Below, one piece after another: positions 25,806 through 34,753 of a stretch of 40,757 bases of DNA. A program made the position numbers and the translations under genes. A model generated the notes under the pieces. That model had not been told where the DNA came from. It did no database searches and worked only from the letters and a program-made list of their open reading frames with translations. Source of the DNA: Phocaeicola faecalis (lineage in GTDB: Bacteria > Bacteroidota > Bacteroidia > Bacteroidales > Bacteroidaceae); the NCBI RefSeq assembly GCF_021730445.1, contig NZ_JADNRM010000005.1:153404-194160 (forward strand), written 5' to 3'. How positions within the stretch are numbered: position 1 is the stretch's first letter; each line of letters opens with the position of its first letter.

Positions 25806-28730
25806 ATGAAAAAAATAGTATACATATTAGTGTCATTCATCTTACTTGCATTGCACGTCAGCGCACAACGTATTGCAACTTTTGAGATGCGATATATTAC
25901 CTCTGACACAAAAGCAAACGGAGATAGTGATTTTCATGGGGAGACCGAATGGATGAATCTCGACCAACGCATCGACTTCTTAAATAAATATGCCGCTTAC
26001 TCTGCTGAGTTTTGGGGAAATCCGCAACTGAGCCAACCACTGCTGGCTATAGGAGAAGCCCAAGGTGTAGTGCAAAATATAAAACCACAACCATTAACAA
26101 AGGTGCGACGGACGTTGCGTTTGTCTGATTGGCAGGCATATGGGCATCGACCGGGAAAAGCAGAAGAACAGAGGCAGCAATGGAGGCTATGGGCCAGTGC
26201 GCCGGAAGCCACTATTGCCAATGGCGGACTAAAGCTTAATAATGGCAGCACAGAAAGAGAAGTAGGCAAAATAGACTGGCGCTTTAAATTCAACACCACA
26301 TTGGATAAACTGAGCCCTAACTTTGTCCTTGCTTTCAATAAAGGAGACAAGACCTTATTGTCCATCGTGCTGGCAACAGATAAAATAATGACACAATCCG
26401 GTCGGCACAAACAAACCGCACCATTCAATTTTGATCCAAAAATAAAGTTGGAAATCTATGGTGACATACCCAATCACCGCTTTTTCGTAACTGTCAACGG
26501 AGAGACGATTTTAGAATGTCCCATAGATACGACCTTGGAACAAGAAATCAATCGTATCAAACTAACCTCTCTGCAAGGAGAAACAGTTATAGATGATGTA
26601 CTGCTGTTCAACTTTACAGCAGACAGCACCAACCAACATACTCCTTATTATACCAGTCTTCTTCTGGATGAAGATTTCGAAGAAGTATTGCCCATAGACG
26701 GCTGGCAGAATCCAACATATAACGACCAGTGTTGGCAAACTGTTAATCTTCCATCCGCTCACGGAGGCCTCAGAGAAAGAGAAGAGAGTTATTATCTAAG
26801 AAAGAAAGTACATGTAAAAGATTTCGGCCGTGCCGTGCTAAAGCTGGAGACACTGGATCCGGGAGGGGAAGTATGGATAAACGGACAACCGGTAGCCGTA
26901 ATAAACAACCGCCATCCTTATGACTTGGATGTAACGAATTACCTGAAACCGAATAGCGAAAATCTGATAGCTGTCCGCGTGAAACCATACAAGGCCCGAC
27001 ACTTAATGTTACACTCGCCTTCAGATCCTTACATAGGTTGGCAATTGGGTAGAACAGAACTGATACTTACCGACCGGTGCATGATAAAGAATGTGTTTGT
27101 CCATACAGCTTCCATTGCCGACAATCAGGCAATGCAAACCAATCAGATTATTCTCCAATACCCCGGAGTCTATAGTTGTAAAGGAAATGTGGAAGTCAAC
27201 TACTACTCATGGTATCCTACAGAGGGTGAGAAAGTTGCCTCTACCCGACAGGACATTGAAATCCGCCCTGCCATAGACAATAAAATCATTATCAACCTAC
27301 CGATAAGACAGCCCAAACTATGGCAAACCGAGCAGCCTAATTTATATAAGGTAGAAGTCATCTTGCGAAATGAGAAAGGAGAGGCCATAGACGATTATAT
27401 GCTGACTACCGGCATCAGAACCATCGAACAAAGGAACGGTACTCTGTATGTCAACAATAAAGCCGAGATGCTGAATGGGGCTCAAATCATGGGAAACCGG
27501 TATCCGATAGAAACCATTGCCAAAACCAATCGCTGTGTATCCGACGAAACGGTTGCACAAGATTTACTCATGATAAAGAAGATGAACGGCAATATGCTGC
27601 GCATCCACGTTCATGCCGAGAAAGATACGATAGACGGCATCAACGACCCGCGTTATGCCGAGTTTGCCGACCAACTGGGTGTATATCTCTTATGGCAGAC
27701 AGCCGGATGGATACGTGAAGGAGAAGCGTGGAACGTTGACTTTGAAGGTTATCCCAAGTTCATGAAGCAAGTCTACAACCATCCGTCCATCGTGATGTGG
27801 GAAGCAAGCAATCATCCCAACCGCTTCAAGAAACATGATATCTCCGACTCCAACGATTATATGGAGCGTATCTTCCATACAATTAGCAGTGCCGACACCA
27901 GCCGGTTAATTTCACCGACTTCTTTTTGGCAGCATACACATTACGGCAACTATGACGGAACAAAAGATTACAAAGGTAATCCGATGACGCCAACCCCTGT
28001 TTTAATGGAGAAATTAATGACTCGCGGGAGTCAAGATGCCTATACAGGATATGGCGCTGATTGGTCATACCTCCGAAAAGCTCCACACAGTTGGGCAGCT
28101 TCCTGCCTGGCAGCCAACGACAAATGCTACTTTAATTTTGAGCATGAAGAATCGGCAGCCCAGCCCAATTGGGAATTAGTGAAGAAAGAACCTTGGTACA
28201 AGTTACAGTCCTACGAATGGGGATACGAAGAAGGCAGCATAGGCCGTAAACTCAATGCGGAAGAGTGGCGTATCAGTCAGGCATTTCAGGCTTTCTCAGC
28301 ATGGGAGTCCATGAAAAAACAGACACTCTTGGGATATGACGGATTTTCATGGTGCAGTTTGGAGTCGGGCGCCAATATGTTCACTTATCAGAAACCGTTG
28401 GTAGATGCAATGGGAGTACCCAAATTAGCTTTTTATGCCAACAAGCAGGTTTTCAATCGAATTTGGGCAGCAAGTGACAATGTAGATGTGGTCTATGGAC
28501 CGAATGACTCAATCGCTCCTGTTATATTCAATCTGGGAGACGAACGCACTGTACACCTGAGTATCGAATTGAAGAACGAAAAAGGAAAAACCGTGGAACG
28601 TAGAAGTATAAAGAACATCCATATCGACAAAGGCCGGAGTATAACCAAACTGAACCGCTTCCAATTCAAACCGAAACCGGACGGATGTTACTTTATCGTT
28701 TACACGATTACAGAAGCAAGAACAAAGTAA
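25806..28730 (+). CDS. GH2-like protein lacking the usual acid/base Glu
   Basis: The 974-residue exported protein begins with about 250 residues of jelly-roll-like sequence (WRLWASAPEATIANGGLKLN, HRFFVTVNGETILECPID). This is followed by a GH2 sugar-binding domain (SYYLRKKVHVKDFGRAVLKL, DPGGEVWINGQPV), an immunoglobulin-like domain (LWQTEQPNLYKVEVIL) and the barrel (MLRIHVHAEKD, LGVYLLWQTAGW). The acid/base motif of GH2 is normally NHPSVxxWSxGNE; here it is NHPSIVMWEASNHP with H670 in place of Glu. The nucleophile region FEHEESAAQPNW has candidate glutamates. It may be a variant clade with another acid, or may have a changed activity. GH2 covers beta-galactosidase, glucuronidase, mannosidase and others, so specificity is open. 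Confidence 0.8.
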   Translation: MKKIVYILVSFILLALHVSAQRIATFEMRYITSDTKANGDSDFHGETEWMNLDQRIDFLNKYAAYSAEFWGNPQLSQPLLAIGEAQGVVQNIKPQPLTKVRRTLRLSDWQAYGHRPGKAEEQRQQWRLWASAPEATIANGGLKLNNGSTEREVGKIDWRFKFNTTLDKLSPNFVLAFNKGDKTLLSIVLATDKIMTQSGRHKQTAPFNFDPKIKLEIYGDIPNHRFFVTVNGETILECPIDTTLEQEINRIKLTSLQGETVIDDVLLFNFTADSTNQHTPYYTSLLLDEDFEEVLPIDGWQNPTYNDQCWQTVNLPSAHGGLREREESYYLRKKVHVKDFGRAVLKLETLDPGGEVWINGQPVAVINNRHPYDLDVTNYLKPNSENLIAVRVKPYKARHLMLHSPSDPYIGWQLGRTELILTDRCMIKNVFVHTASIADNQAMQTNQIILQYPGVYSCKGNVEVNYYSWYPTEGEKVASTRQDIEIRPAIDNKIIINLPIRQPKLWQTEQPNLYKVEVILRNEKGEAIDDYMLTTGIRTIEQRNGTLYVNNKAEMLNGAQIMGNRYPIETIAKTNRCVSDETVAQDLLMIKKMNGNMLRIHVHAEKDTIDGINDPRYAEFADQLGVYLLWQTAGWIREGEAWNVDFEGYPKFMKQVYNHPSIVMWEASNHPNRFKKHDISDSNDYMERIFHTISSADTSRLISPTSFWQHTHYGNYDGTKDYKGNPMTPTPVLMEKLMTRGSQDAYTGYGADWSYLRKAPHSWAASCLAANDKCYFNFEHEESAAQPNWELVKKEPWYKLQSYEWGYEEGSIGRKLNAEEWRISQAFQAFSAWESMKKQTLLGYDGFSWCSLESGANMFTYQKPLVDAMGVPKLAFYANKQVFNRIWAASDNVDVVYGPNDSIAPVIFNLGDERTVHLSIELKNEKGKTVERRSIKNIHIDKGRSITKLNRFQFKPKPDGCYFIVYTITEARTK

Positions 28731-28761
28731 TTCTAGTATTTAATAAAAATAAAACAAAGAC

Positions 28762-30303
28762 ATGAAAACATTAAAGTTATTAACCCTGGGGATATGTTTC
28801 ACATTAGGAGCATGCTCCAATCAATCCACCTCTACCGTGCAAACCAACGAACACGGTACACAATGGAGCTGGGACAAAGGAACCATTGTAGTGAAGACTC
28901 CCGAACGTCCGGCAGACCAGACAAGCGCCATCGGACTGACTGTTCCCAAAATGGAAGTAGTCCGTGTGGGATTTGTGGGACTGGGCATGCGTGGTCCCGG
29001 AGCCGTGGAACGTTTCACTTACATTCCCGGTGTACAGATAGTGGCACTTTGCGACTATAAACAAGAGCGCGCAGAAAAATGCCAGAAGTATTTGCAAAAA
29101 GCGTCAATGCCCAAAGCCGCCGTTTACTCGGGAGAAAAAGGATATGAACAACTTTGCAAACGCGACGACATAGACCTTGTTTATGTAGCCACCGATTGGT
29201 TGCACCATTTTCCTGTAGCCATGTGTGCTCTGGAAAACGGAAAGAATGTGGCAATCGAGGTTCCGTCAGCCATGAACCTGAAGGAATGCTGGGATTTAGT
29301 GAACATGAGCGAAAAGACCCGCAAACACTGTATGTTATTGGAGAACTGTTGTTACGACTGGTTTGAAATGAACACCCTGAATATGGCACAACAGGGTGTA
29401 TTGGGCGAAGTAATCCGCGCACAAGGAGCATACATCCACAATTTAGATCAATTCTGGGATTATTATTGGAAAGATGGAGAAAACGACAAACTAGGTTGGA
29501 GACTGGATTATAATATGCGTCATCGCGGTGATGTGTATGCCACCCACGGACTGGGCCCCGTCGCACAGGCATTGAATATTCACCGGGGTGACCGTATGAA
29601 AACCTTGGTAGCCATGGATACTAAATCGATTGTCGGCAAATCATTGGTGGAGCAACGAACCGATTCTGTTTGCAATAATTTCCGCAACGGCGACCATACC
29701 ACTACCCTCATCCGCACAGAAAACGGAAAAGTAATTGAAATTCAGCACAATGTAATGACACCGCAACCTTATAACCGTTTATATCAATTGACAGGAACAA
29801 AAGGATTTGCCAATAAGTATCCCACACAAGGATATGCACTGAGCGCCGATCAACTGGCCGCTTCAGGCGTACAGCCCCAGGTAGACAATCTGAGCGCACA
29901 CGGATTCATGCCGAAAGCAGAACAAGACGCATTGGTTGACAAATATCGCCACCCGATATTGAAGAAATACGGAGAAATGGCAAAAGAAGTAGGAGGGCAT
30001 GGAGGTATGGACTTTATCATGGACAGCCGATTGGTATATTGCCTGCAAAACGGCCTTCCCTTGGATATGGATGTTTACGACTTGGCTGAATGGTGTTGCC
30101 TGGCAGAGTTGGGCGAACTTTCTATGGACAATAACTGTGCAGCCGTAGCCATTCCTGATTTTACACGTGGAGAGTGGAATACCGTGAAAGGCTTTAAACA
30201 TGCTTATGCTACACCTGAAGAGGAAGCTTCAAGCATGGAGAAAGCAAAAGCATTCACAGCCAAGCTAAAAGAACAAGGTGCTAAAGAATGGGCAGCCGAA
30301 TAA
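28762..30303 (+). CDS. GH109-like Gfo/Idh/MocA lipoprotein
   Basis: GH109 enzymes use bound NAD+ to cleave glycosides, classically alpha-N-acetylgalactosaminides. The lipobox LGAC places the lipidated cysteine at residue 18, so the protein is membrane-anchored. A Rossmann motif GFVGLGMRGPG (near residue 75), DDIDLVYVATDWLHH, NVAIEVPSAMNLKECWDLV and YATHGLGPVAQALNIHRGDR (H262, the expected catalytic region) are visible. The length of 513 fits the family. It is the last gene of the plus-strand operon, 31 bases after the GH2-like gene. Many family members have other alpha/beta specificities, so GalNAc as substrate is only a possibility. Confidence 0.85.
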   Translation: MKTLKLLTLGICFTLGACSNQSTSTVQTNEHGTQWSWDKGTIVVKTPERPADQTSAIGLTVPKMEVVRVGFVGLGMRGPGAVERFTYIPGVQIVALCDYKQERAEKCQKYLQKASMPKAAVYSGEKGYEQLCKRDDIDLVYVATDWLHHFPVAMCALENGKNVAIEVPSAMNLKECWDLVNMSEKTRKHCMLLENCCYDWFEMNTLNMAQQGVLGEVIRAQGAYIHNLDQFWDYYWKDGENDKLGWRLDYNMRHRGDVYATHGLGPVAQALNIHRGDRMKTLVAMDTKSIVGKSLVEQRTDSVCNNFRNGDHTTTLIRTENGKVIEIQHNVMTPQPYNRLYQLTGTKGFANKYPTQGYALSADQLAASGVQPQVDNLSAHGFMPKAEQDALVDKYRHPILKKYGEMAKEVGGHGGMDFIMDSRLVYCLQNGLPLDMDVYDLAEWCCLAELGELSMDNNCAAVAIPDFTRGEWNTVKGFKHAYATPEEEASSMEKAKAFTAKLKEQGAKEWAAE

Positions 30304-30393
30304 ATCACAGATTCTACAAAGACCGGCTTTAATGCCTGTTGGACTTCTCTTGGGAGTGTGTCAAAACTAAACCAGTCTATCCAATCGTCAGCT

Positions 30394-30460
30394 GTAGGGG
30401 CAGGGTTTGCCTGCCCGAAGACACCAAGTATGTTTTCGGACGAGCGAACCTCGCCCCTAC
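30394..30460. repeat. REP-like 67-nt palindromic element between convergent genes
   Basis: GTAGGGGCAGGGTTTGC (30394-30410) pairs with GCGAACCTCGCCCCTAC (30444-30460) with a few mismatches, and CCGAAGACA pairs with TGTTTTCGG inside it. The whole folds into one long hairpin. It resembles dispersed palindromic repeats seen in many bacteria. It sits between the convergent GH109 and regulator genes and could act as a bidirectional terminator. Confidence 0.65.
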
Positions 30461-30508
30461 GAACTAAACAACAGCATTATCCACGTTTTGCCCCCCTTAT
30501 ATCATCCA

Positions 30509-33500
30509 TTAACGGCCCCTGTACTCCTGCGGTGTCTGATTAAAGCAAGCCTTAAAACAATGCCTGAAATAACGCGGAGAGTTAAATCCAACCTGATAGG
30601 CTATCTCATTTATCTGTAACTCAGTATGGTTCTTTAACAAATCGGCAGCATATTTCAAGCGGGTATTCAATATAAATTCATTCGGAGTCATGCAGCTCAG
30701 CGCCTTCAGTTTGTTATATAGCGAGCTACGGCTGATTAATAATTCTTTAGCCAACATGTTCACATCAAAATCCGGGTCTGATAAATGTTCTTTTATAATG
30801 CCCTCCAGTTTTGATAAGAATTTGGCATCAATCGGATTCAATACCAACGTTTGCATCTCAGTTTCCACAGAAGTACCAGTTGTCATCTCCATTCCGAACT
30901 TTTGTTTCAACATCTTGCGGTTGCGTATAATATTAGCAATACGCCCCAGTAATATCTTATTATTAAAAGGTTTCTCTATATAATCATCAGCCCCGCACTG
31001 CAATCCCTCCATCTTTTTATTGTCCGAAGTCAAAGCAGTCAGCAACACAACCGGGATGTGACATAAATCAAAATTACTCTTTATTTTGGCACACATCTCC
31101 AAACCGGACATTTCGGGCATCATAATGTCACTCAGAATAAGATCAGGATGTTCTTCCATTGCCTTCTGCAATCCTTCCTTACCGTCCATGGCAATAGTGA
31201 CCCGATATAAAGGAGAAAGCAATGAAGTCAATATCTGCAACAAGTCTTCATTATCTTCTACTATCAACAGGCAATCCTTGGCTGTAATATCTCCTTGCGT
31301 TTCGGGAGTCTCCTCCTCCCCTGTCTGATCTGTCTCTTGTTCTCCACCTTCTTCAAGAGGCATCGCAAAATGATTGTCAAACATCTCCTCCGGCTCAACA
31401 AAAGTCACATAATCATCATCACGGAAAAGATTTTCTTTAGGTAATGTAACCGTAAAAATAGTACCGTATTGCAGCGCACTCTGCACTGTGATTTCACCGT
31501 GATGCAATTCTACGATTCCTTTTGACAAAGCCAAACCGATACCGCTTCCCGGTGAAGAAATAGCAGAATCCACCTGATAGAAACGGTCAAAGATATAAGG
31601 CAATGCTTCTTGCGGTATACCTTCACCCGTATCGATGACTTTTATCTCAATAACCGTTTCCTTCTCCTCTATCTGTAACTCTACCTTTCCCTTCTCCGGA
31701 GTATGCTTAAATGCATTCGACAACAGATTGGAAAATACTTTCCGCAACTGCCGGCCGTCAAACCAACACTGCATACTCTCCATCTCCGTATGAAACTCAA
31801 GTTGTATGTTCTTCAACTGCGCCTGATCCATAAAATCCTGCTGAATCTGTTTCAGATAAAGAATGATATCCAACCGGCACACATGAAGCTGTAATTTTCC
31901 CCGTTCCATCTTCCGGAAATCCAAAAGTTCGGATATCAGTTCCCTAAAATGAAAAGTATTCTTATATATTTTCTGCAAACGTGTCCGCAGATACGGAGAA
32001 TAGTTACCGGATTGCAATAAAGCCTCAAGCTGCGAGATAATCAACGTTAAAGGAGTACGGAATTCGTGAGATATATTGGCAAAAAACTGAAGTTTTGCCT
32101 GTATAAGTTCTTCGTTCTTTTCTTTCTCAAGCTTCTCTTGTGCCAACGAAGCGCGTAACTGCATCCGGGCACGCCAGTTCCGCAACAATGAATAAGCGAT
32201 TGCAACAACCATACAAAGGTAAACCAAATAAGCCGCCCATGTAGACCACCAAGGAGAATGTACAATAATAGCCAACGCAATGGAATGCACCTCATCAAGT
32301 GAACTCTGCTGCTTTTCACGTACAATCAGCTTATATTTGCCGGGATTCAAGTTTGTATATACTATTGTATTATTATAAATCGTATTCCACTCATTACTGA
32401 ACCCTTCCAGCCAATATTCATAAATCTTTCTGTTAGCATTATCAATATAACTATTCGAAGCTACAGATATTGAAATATTATTTTCATTGTACTCCAGATT
32501 AATTTGATTGGCAAAAGGCAATGCTGTCTCCAATATATGGTCGGATGTTTCGCACGAAACAAGTTTATCGTTCACAGACAGCGATGAAAAATAAAGGTTA
32601 TACCGGGGAGACGGATTGAACAAAGAGTGGCTCATGAAAGAAGCCATGCCCGAGGTCCCGCCGACAAACACTTCACCGTCGCGGCAACTCAATAAACCGC
32701 ATCCATCATTTATGGCAGAAAGATGTAACTGATTTTCAGCATCAATCATCTTCATCTCCTGAGTTTGTGGATGATAAACCAACAATCCTTTTTCATTGGA
32801 AACAGCCAAATAGTCGCCCTGAATAACAGACAAATTATAACAATAACGAATATCGAAAATAGAACATTGCTTAAAGCTGTTTTCCGCAGGGTTGAATGCA
32901 TACAGACCGTCCCCATAAGTGCCAAAGTATAAAGTACCATCGGTATACTCCACCATATTCAACACTTGAAATCTACCTAGCCCCCTCTCATTATACTTAT
33001 AAATGTATTTCTCTTCCGGCATCTTCATATTAATCCGCACAAGCTGGTCATGCTGGGCAATCCAAATATAATCTTTGGAATCTATCAAAAAAGAGGAACC
33101 TGCCCGATGAGTTTCCCGAATAAACGGATATAAATGCCCCATCGTCTCCTGCTTCAAGTCCTTTACATACAGACCTCCACCGGAAAGAATATAAAGGCTG
33201 TCTCCACGCAAAATTATTTTGGAAAGAGATTTTCCCATCTCCTCCGTATGATATACTACTTTTCTTGCAGTTATATCAAAACAGAAGAAACCTTGTTTGT
33301 GAGTACCTATATACAGACAATCCCGTTCTTCATCATATTCTATACATTTCAAATTAGAGAATAACGGAGACACACCCTTTTCATCTGCCAAATAATGTGT
33401 AAATTGTGTGGAGTCTCTATGCAAATAATTCAATCCTCCCCCTTCCGTACAAATCCAGACATCCCCCCGTTTATCTTCCACCATATTTCCGACGAAGAAG

Positions 33501-34492
33501 AAGCTCAAACAATCTTTCCGGCCAATCCCTTCCGAATAATGTGTAAAAATATCCACCTGAGGATTAAAGTATTGCACTCCTCCATAGTAGGTACCAACCC
33601 AAATTGTTCCTTGAGAATCTTTGCAAAGCGAGAAAATGGATGAATGCTTCAAACTTCCCGGTTGCGTATCTTTCTTATAACAGGATACATTGCCCAGCGT
33701 ATCTATTTTATTCAGTCCATTGAAAGTCCCTATCCAAATAGAACCTTCATCGTCTTCCACAAAACACCGGATGTCATTGTTAGATAATAGAAAATTTTGC
33801 TCATCAACAAACTGTTGGCTTATACCATTTTCTATGGTATACATTCCTTGCCTGAACGCAGCCACCCACATTTTCCCCTTCGTATCTCTATAGAGTGAAA
33901 GGACATTGACTTTGGGGATAACACAAACTGGAGCCGGATTATCCAAGTTATCCACCCGATAAAGTCCGTCGGTAGTCCCCAACCACACACATTCATTGTC
34001 GTCCACATAAAGATAAGTGATATGTTTCTTTAACGACAGTTGATAGACAAAAGCAAATTCCTCTTTCTGCCGATTCCATTTGAAAACAGAATCACGCGTT
34101 GCCGCCCACACCTCTTGGTCATGCACATGCAGACAGTTCGCCCTCTGCTTTAAAAGAGAGAACTGCTCCTTACGAAGATTATAACGAACAAGTGCATAAT
34201 CCGAAATAAAAAAAAGATTTCCCTGTTTATCACTGACAAGATTATCTACGTTGTTCCCCAAGAAACTCCTGACAGAATCCTGCGACGGCTTATAAACAGT
34301 CATAGAATTTCCGTCATAACAACTCAACCCTTCCAATGTGCCAAACCACATTCTTCCCAATTCATCCTGACAAATGGAGATAACTGATATTTGGGACAAT
34401 CCGTCTGTCTTACCCAAATGTTTAAAATACACATTGCCTCGAAGCGTGAAAGAGACAAACAAAAGGACGTATAACAATATTTTTCTTTTCAT
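30509..34492 (-). CDS. Hybrid two-component system regulator (HTCS) of the PUL
   Basis: HTCS proteins sense glycan fragments in the periplasm and activate PUL promoters. The start at 34492 (MKRKILLYVLLFVSFTLRG) gives a signal/anchor; the open frame extends to 34540 but that leader is not signal-like. Residues ~20-690 are propeller repeats (DELGRMWFGTLEGLSCYDG, DDEGSIWIGTFNGLNKID, DSQGTIWVGTYYGGVQYFN). A Y_Y_Y domain follows (YEYWLEGFSNEW), then a membrane segment (AAYLVYLCMVVAIAYSLL). The kinase has FANISHEFRTPLTLI (H809) and an ATPase with GSGIGLALSKG. The receiver has DLILSDIMMPEMSG (D1122), and the C-terminus is an AraC-type DNA-binding domain ending PQEYRGR. At 1327 residues the domain set is complete. 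It is encoded away from its likely targets and is divergent from none of them. Confidence 0.96.
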   Translation of the reverse strand: MKRKILLYVLLFVSFTLRGNVYFKHLGKTDGLSQISVISICQDELGRMWFGTLEGLSCYDGNSMTVYKPSQDSVRSFLGNNVDNLVSDKQGNLFFISDYALVRYNLRKEQFSLLKQRANCLHVHDQEVWAATRDSVFKWNRQKEEFAFVYQLSLKKHITYLYVDDNECVWLGTTDGLYRVDNLDNPAPVCVIPKVNVLSLYRDTKGKMWVAAFRQGMYTIENGISQQFVDEQNFLLSNNDIRCFVEDDEGSIWIGTFNGLNKIDTLGNVSCYKKDTQPGSLKHSSIFSLCKDSQGTIWVGTYYGGVQYFNPQVDIFTHYSEGIGRKDCLSFFFVGNMVEDKRGDVWICTEGGGLNYLHRDSTQFTHYLADEKGVSPLFSNLKCIEYDEERDCLYIGTHKQGFFCFDITARKVVYHTEEMGKSLSKIILRGDSLYILSGGGLYVKDLKQETMGHLYPFIRETHRAGSSFLIDSKDYIWIAQHDQLVRINMKMPEEKYIYKYNERGLGRFQVLNMVEYTDGTLYFGTYGDGLYAFNPAENSFKQCSIFDIRYCYNLSVIQGDYLAVSNEKGLLVYHPQTQEMKMIDAENQLHLSAINDGCGLLSCRDGEVFVGGTSGMASFMSHSLFNPSPRYNLYFSSLSVNDKLVSCETSDHILETALPFANQINLEYNENNISISVASNSYIDNANRKIYEYWLEGFSNEWNTIYNNTIVYTNLNPGKYKLIVREKQQSSLDEVHSIALAIIVHSPWWSTWAAYLVYLCMVVAIAYSLLRNWRARMQLRASLAQEKLEKEKNEELIQAKLQFFANISHEFRTPLTLIISQLEALLQSGNYSPYLRTRLQKIYKNTFHFRELISELLDFRKMERGKLQLHVCRLDIILYLKQIQQDFMDQAQLKNIQLEFHTEMESMQCWFDGRQLRKVFSNLLSNAFKHTPEKGKVELQIEEKETVIEIKVIDTGEGIPQEALPYIFDRFYQVDSAISSPGSGIGLALSKGIVELHHGEITVQSALQYGTIFTVTLPKENLFRDDDYVTFVEPEEMFDNHFAMPLEEGGEQETDQTGEEETPETQGDITAKDCLLIVEDNEDLLQILTSLLSPLYRVTIAMDGKEGLQKAMEEHPDLILSDIMMPEMSGLEMCAKIKSNFDLCHIPVVLLTALTSDNKKMEGLQCGADDYIEKPFNNKILLGRIANIIRNRKMLKQKFGMEMTTGTSVETEMQTLVLNPIDAKFLSKLEGIIKEHLSDPDFDVNMLAKELLISRSSLYNKLKALSCMTPNEFILNTRLKYAADLLKNHTELQINEIAYQVGFNSPRYFRHCFKACFNQTPQEYRGR

Positions 34493-34646
34493 AGTAATAT
34501 CACATTTCCCATATTTCTTCATCAGACTCCAAACTTTCACCCGCAGCTTTATTCATTTTCTGCCGGTTATCGCCTCTGCATCGAGCCTCATAGATTGATG
34601 TCTTTTCAGGATATTATATATTTATGGACTTATCTAAGATTCAGCA

Positions 34647-34654
34647 CAAAAATA
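34647..34654 (-). promoter_or_regulatory. -7 element for the HTCS gene
   Basis: The minus strand reads TATTTTTG, a full match to TAnnTTTG, 155 bases before the start at 34492. No -33 TTTG is clear. The long leader contains no evident gene. Confidence 0.4.
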
Positions 34655-34753
34655 ACAATAATTTCTTGATAATGGAATATGATATAAAAAAACAGGGATA
34701 TTTCGCTGTCTACAGGCGTTCTTTCCTCCAGTCCATCTATACCGCCCGGCCAA

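Noticed and set aside
34493..34540. Upstream start for the hybrid regulator
   Set aside because: The extra 16 residues are not signal-like, while MKRKILLYVLLFVSF at 34492 is a normal exported start.
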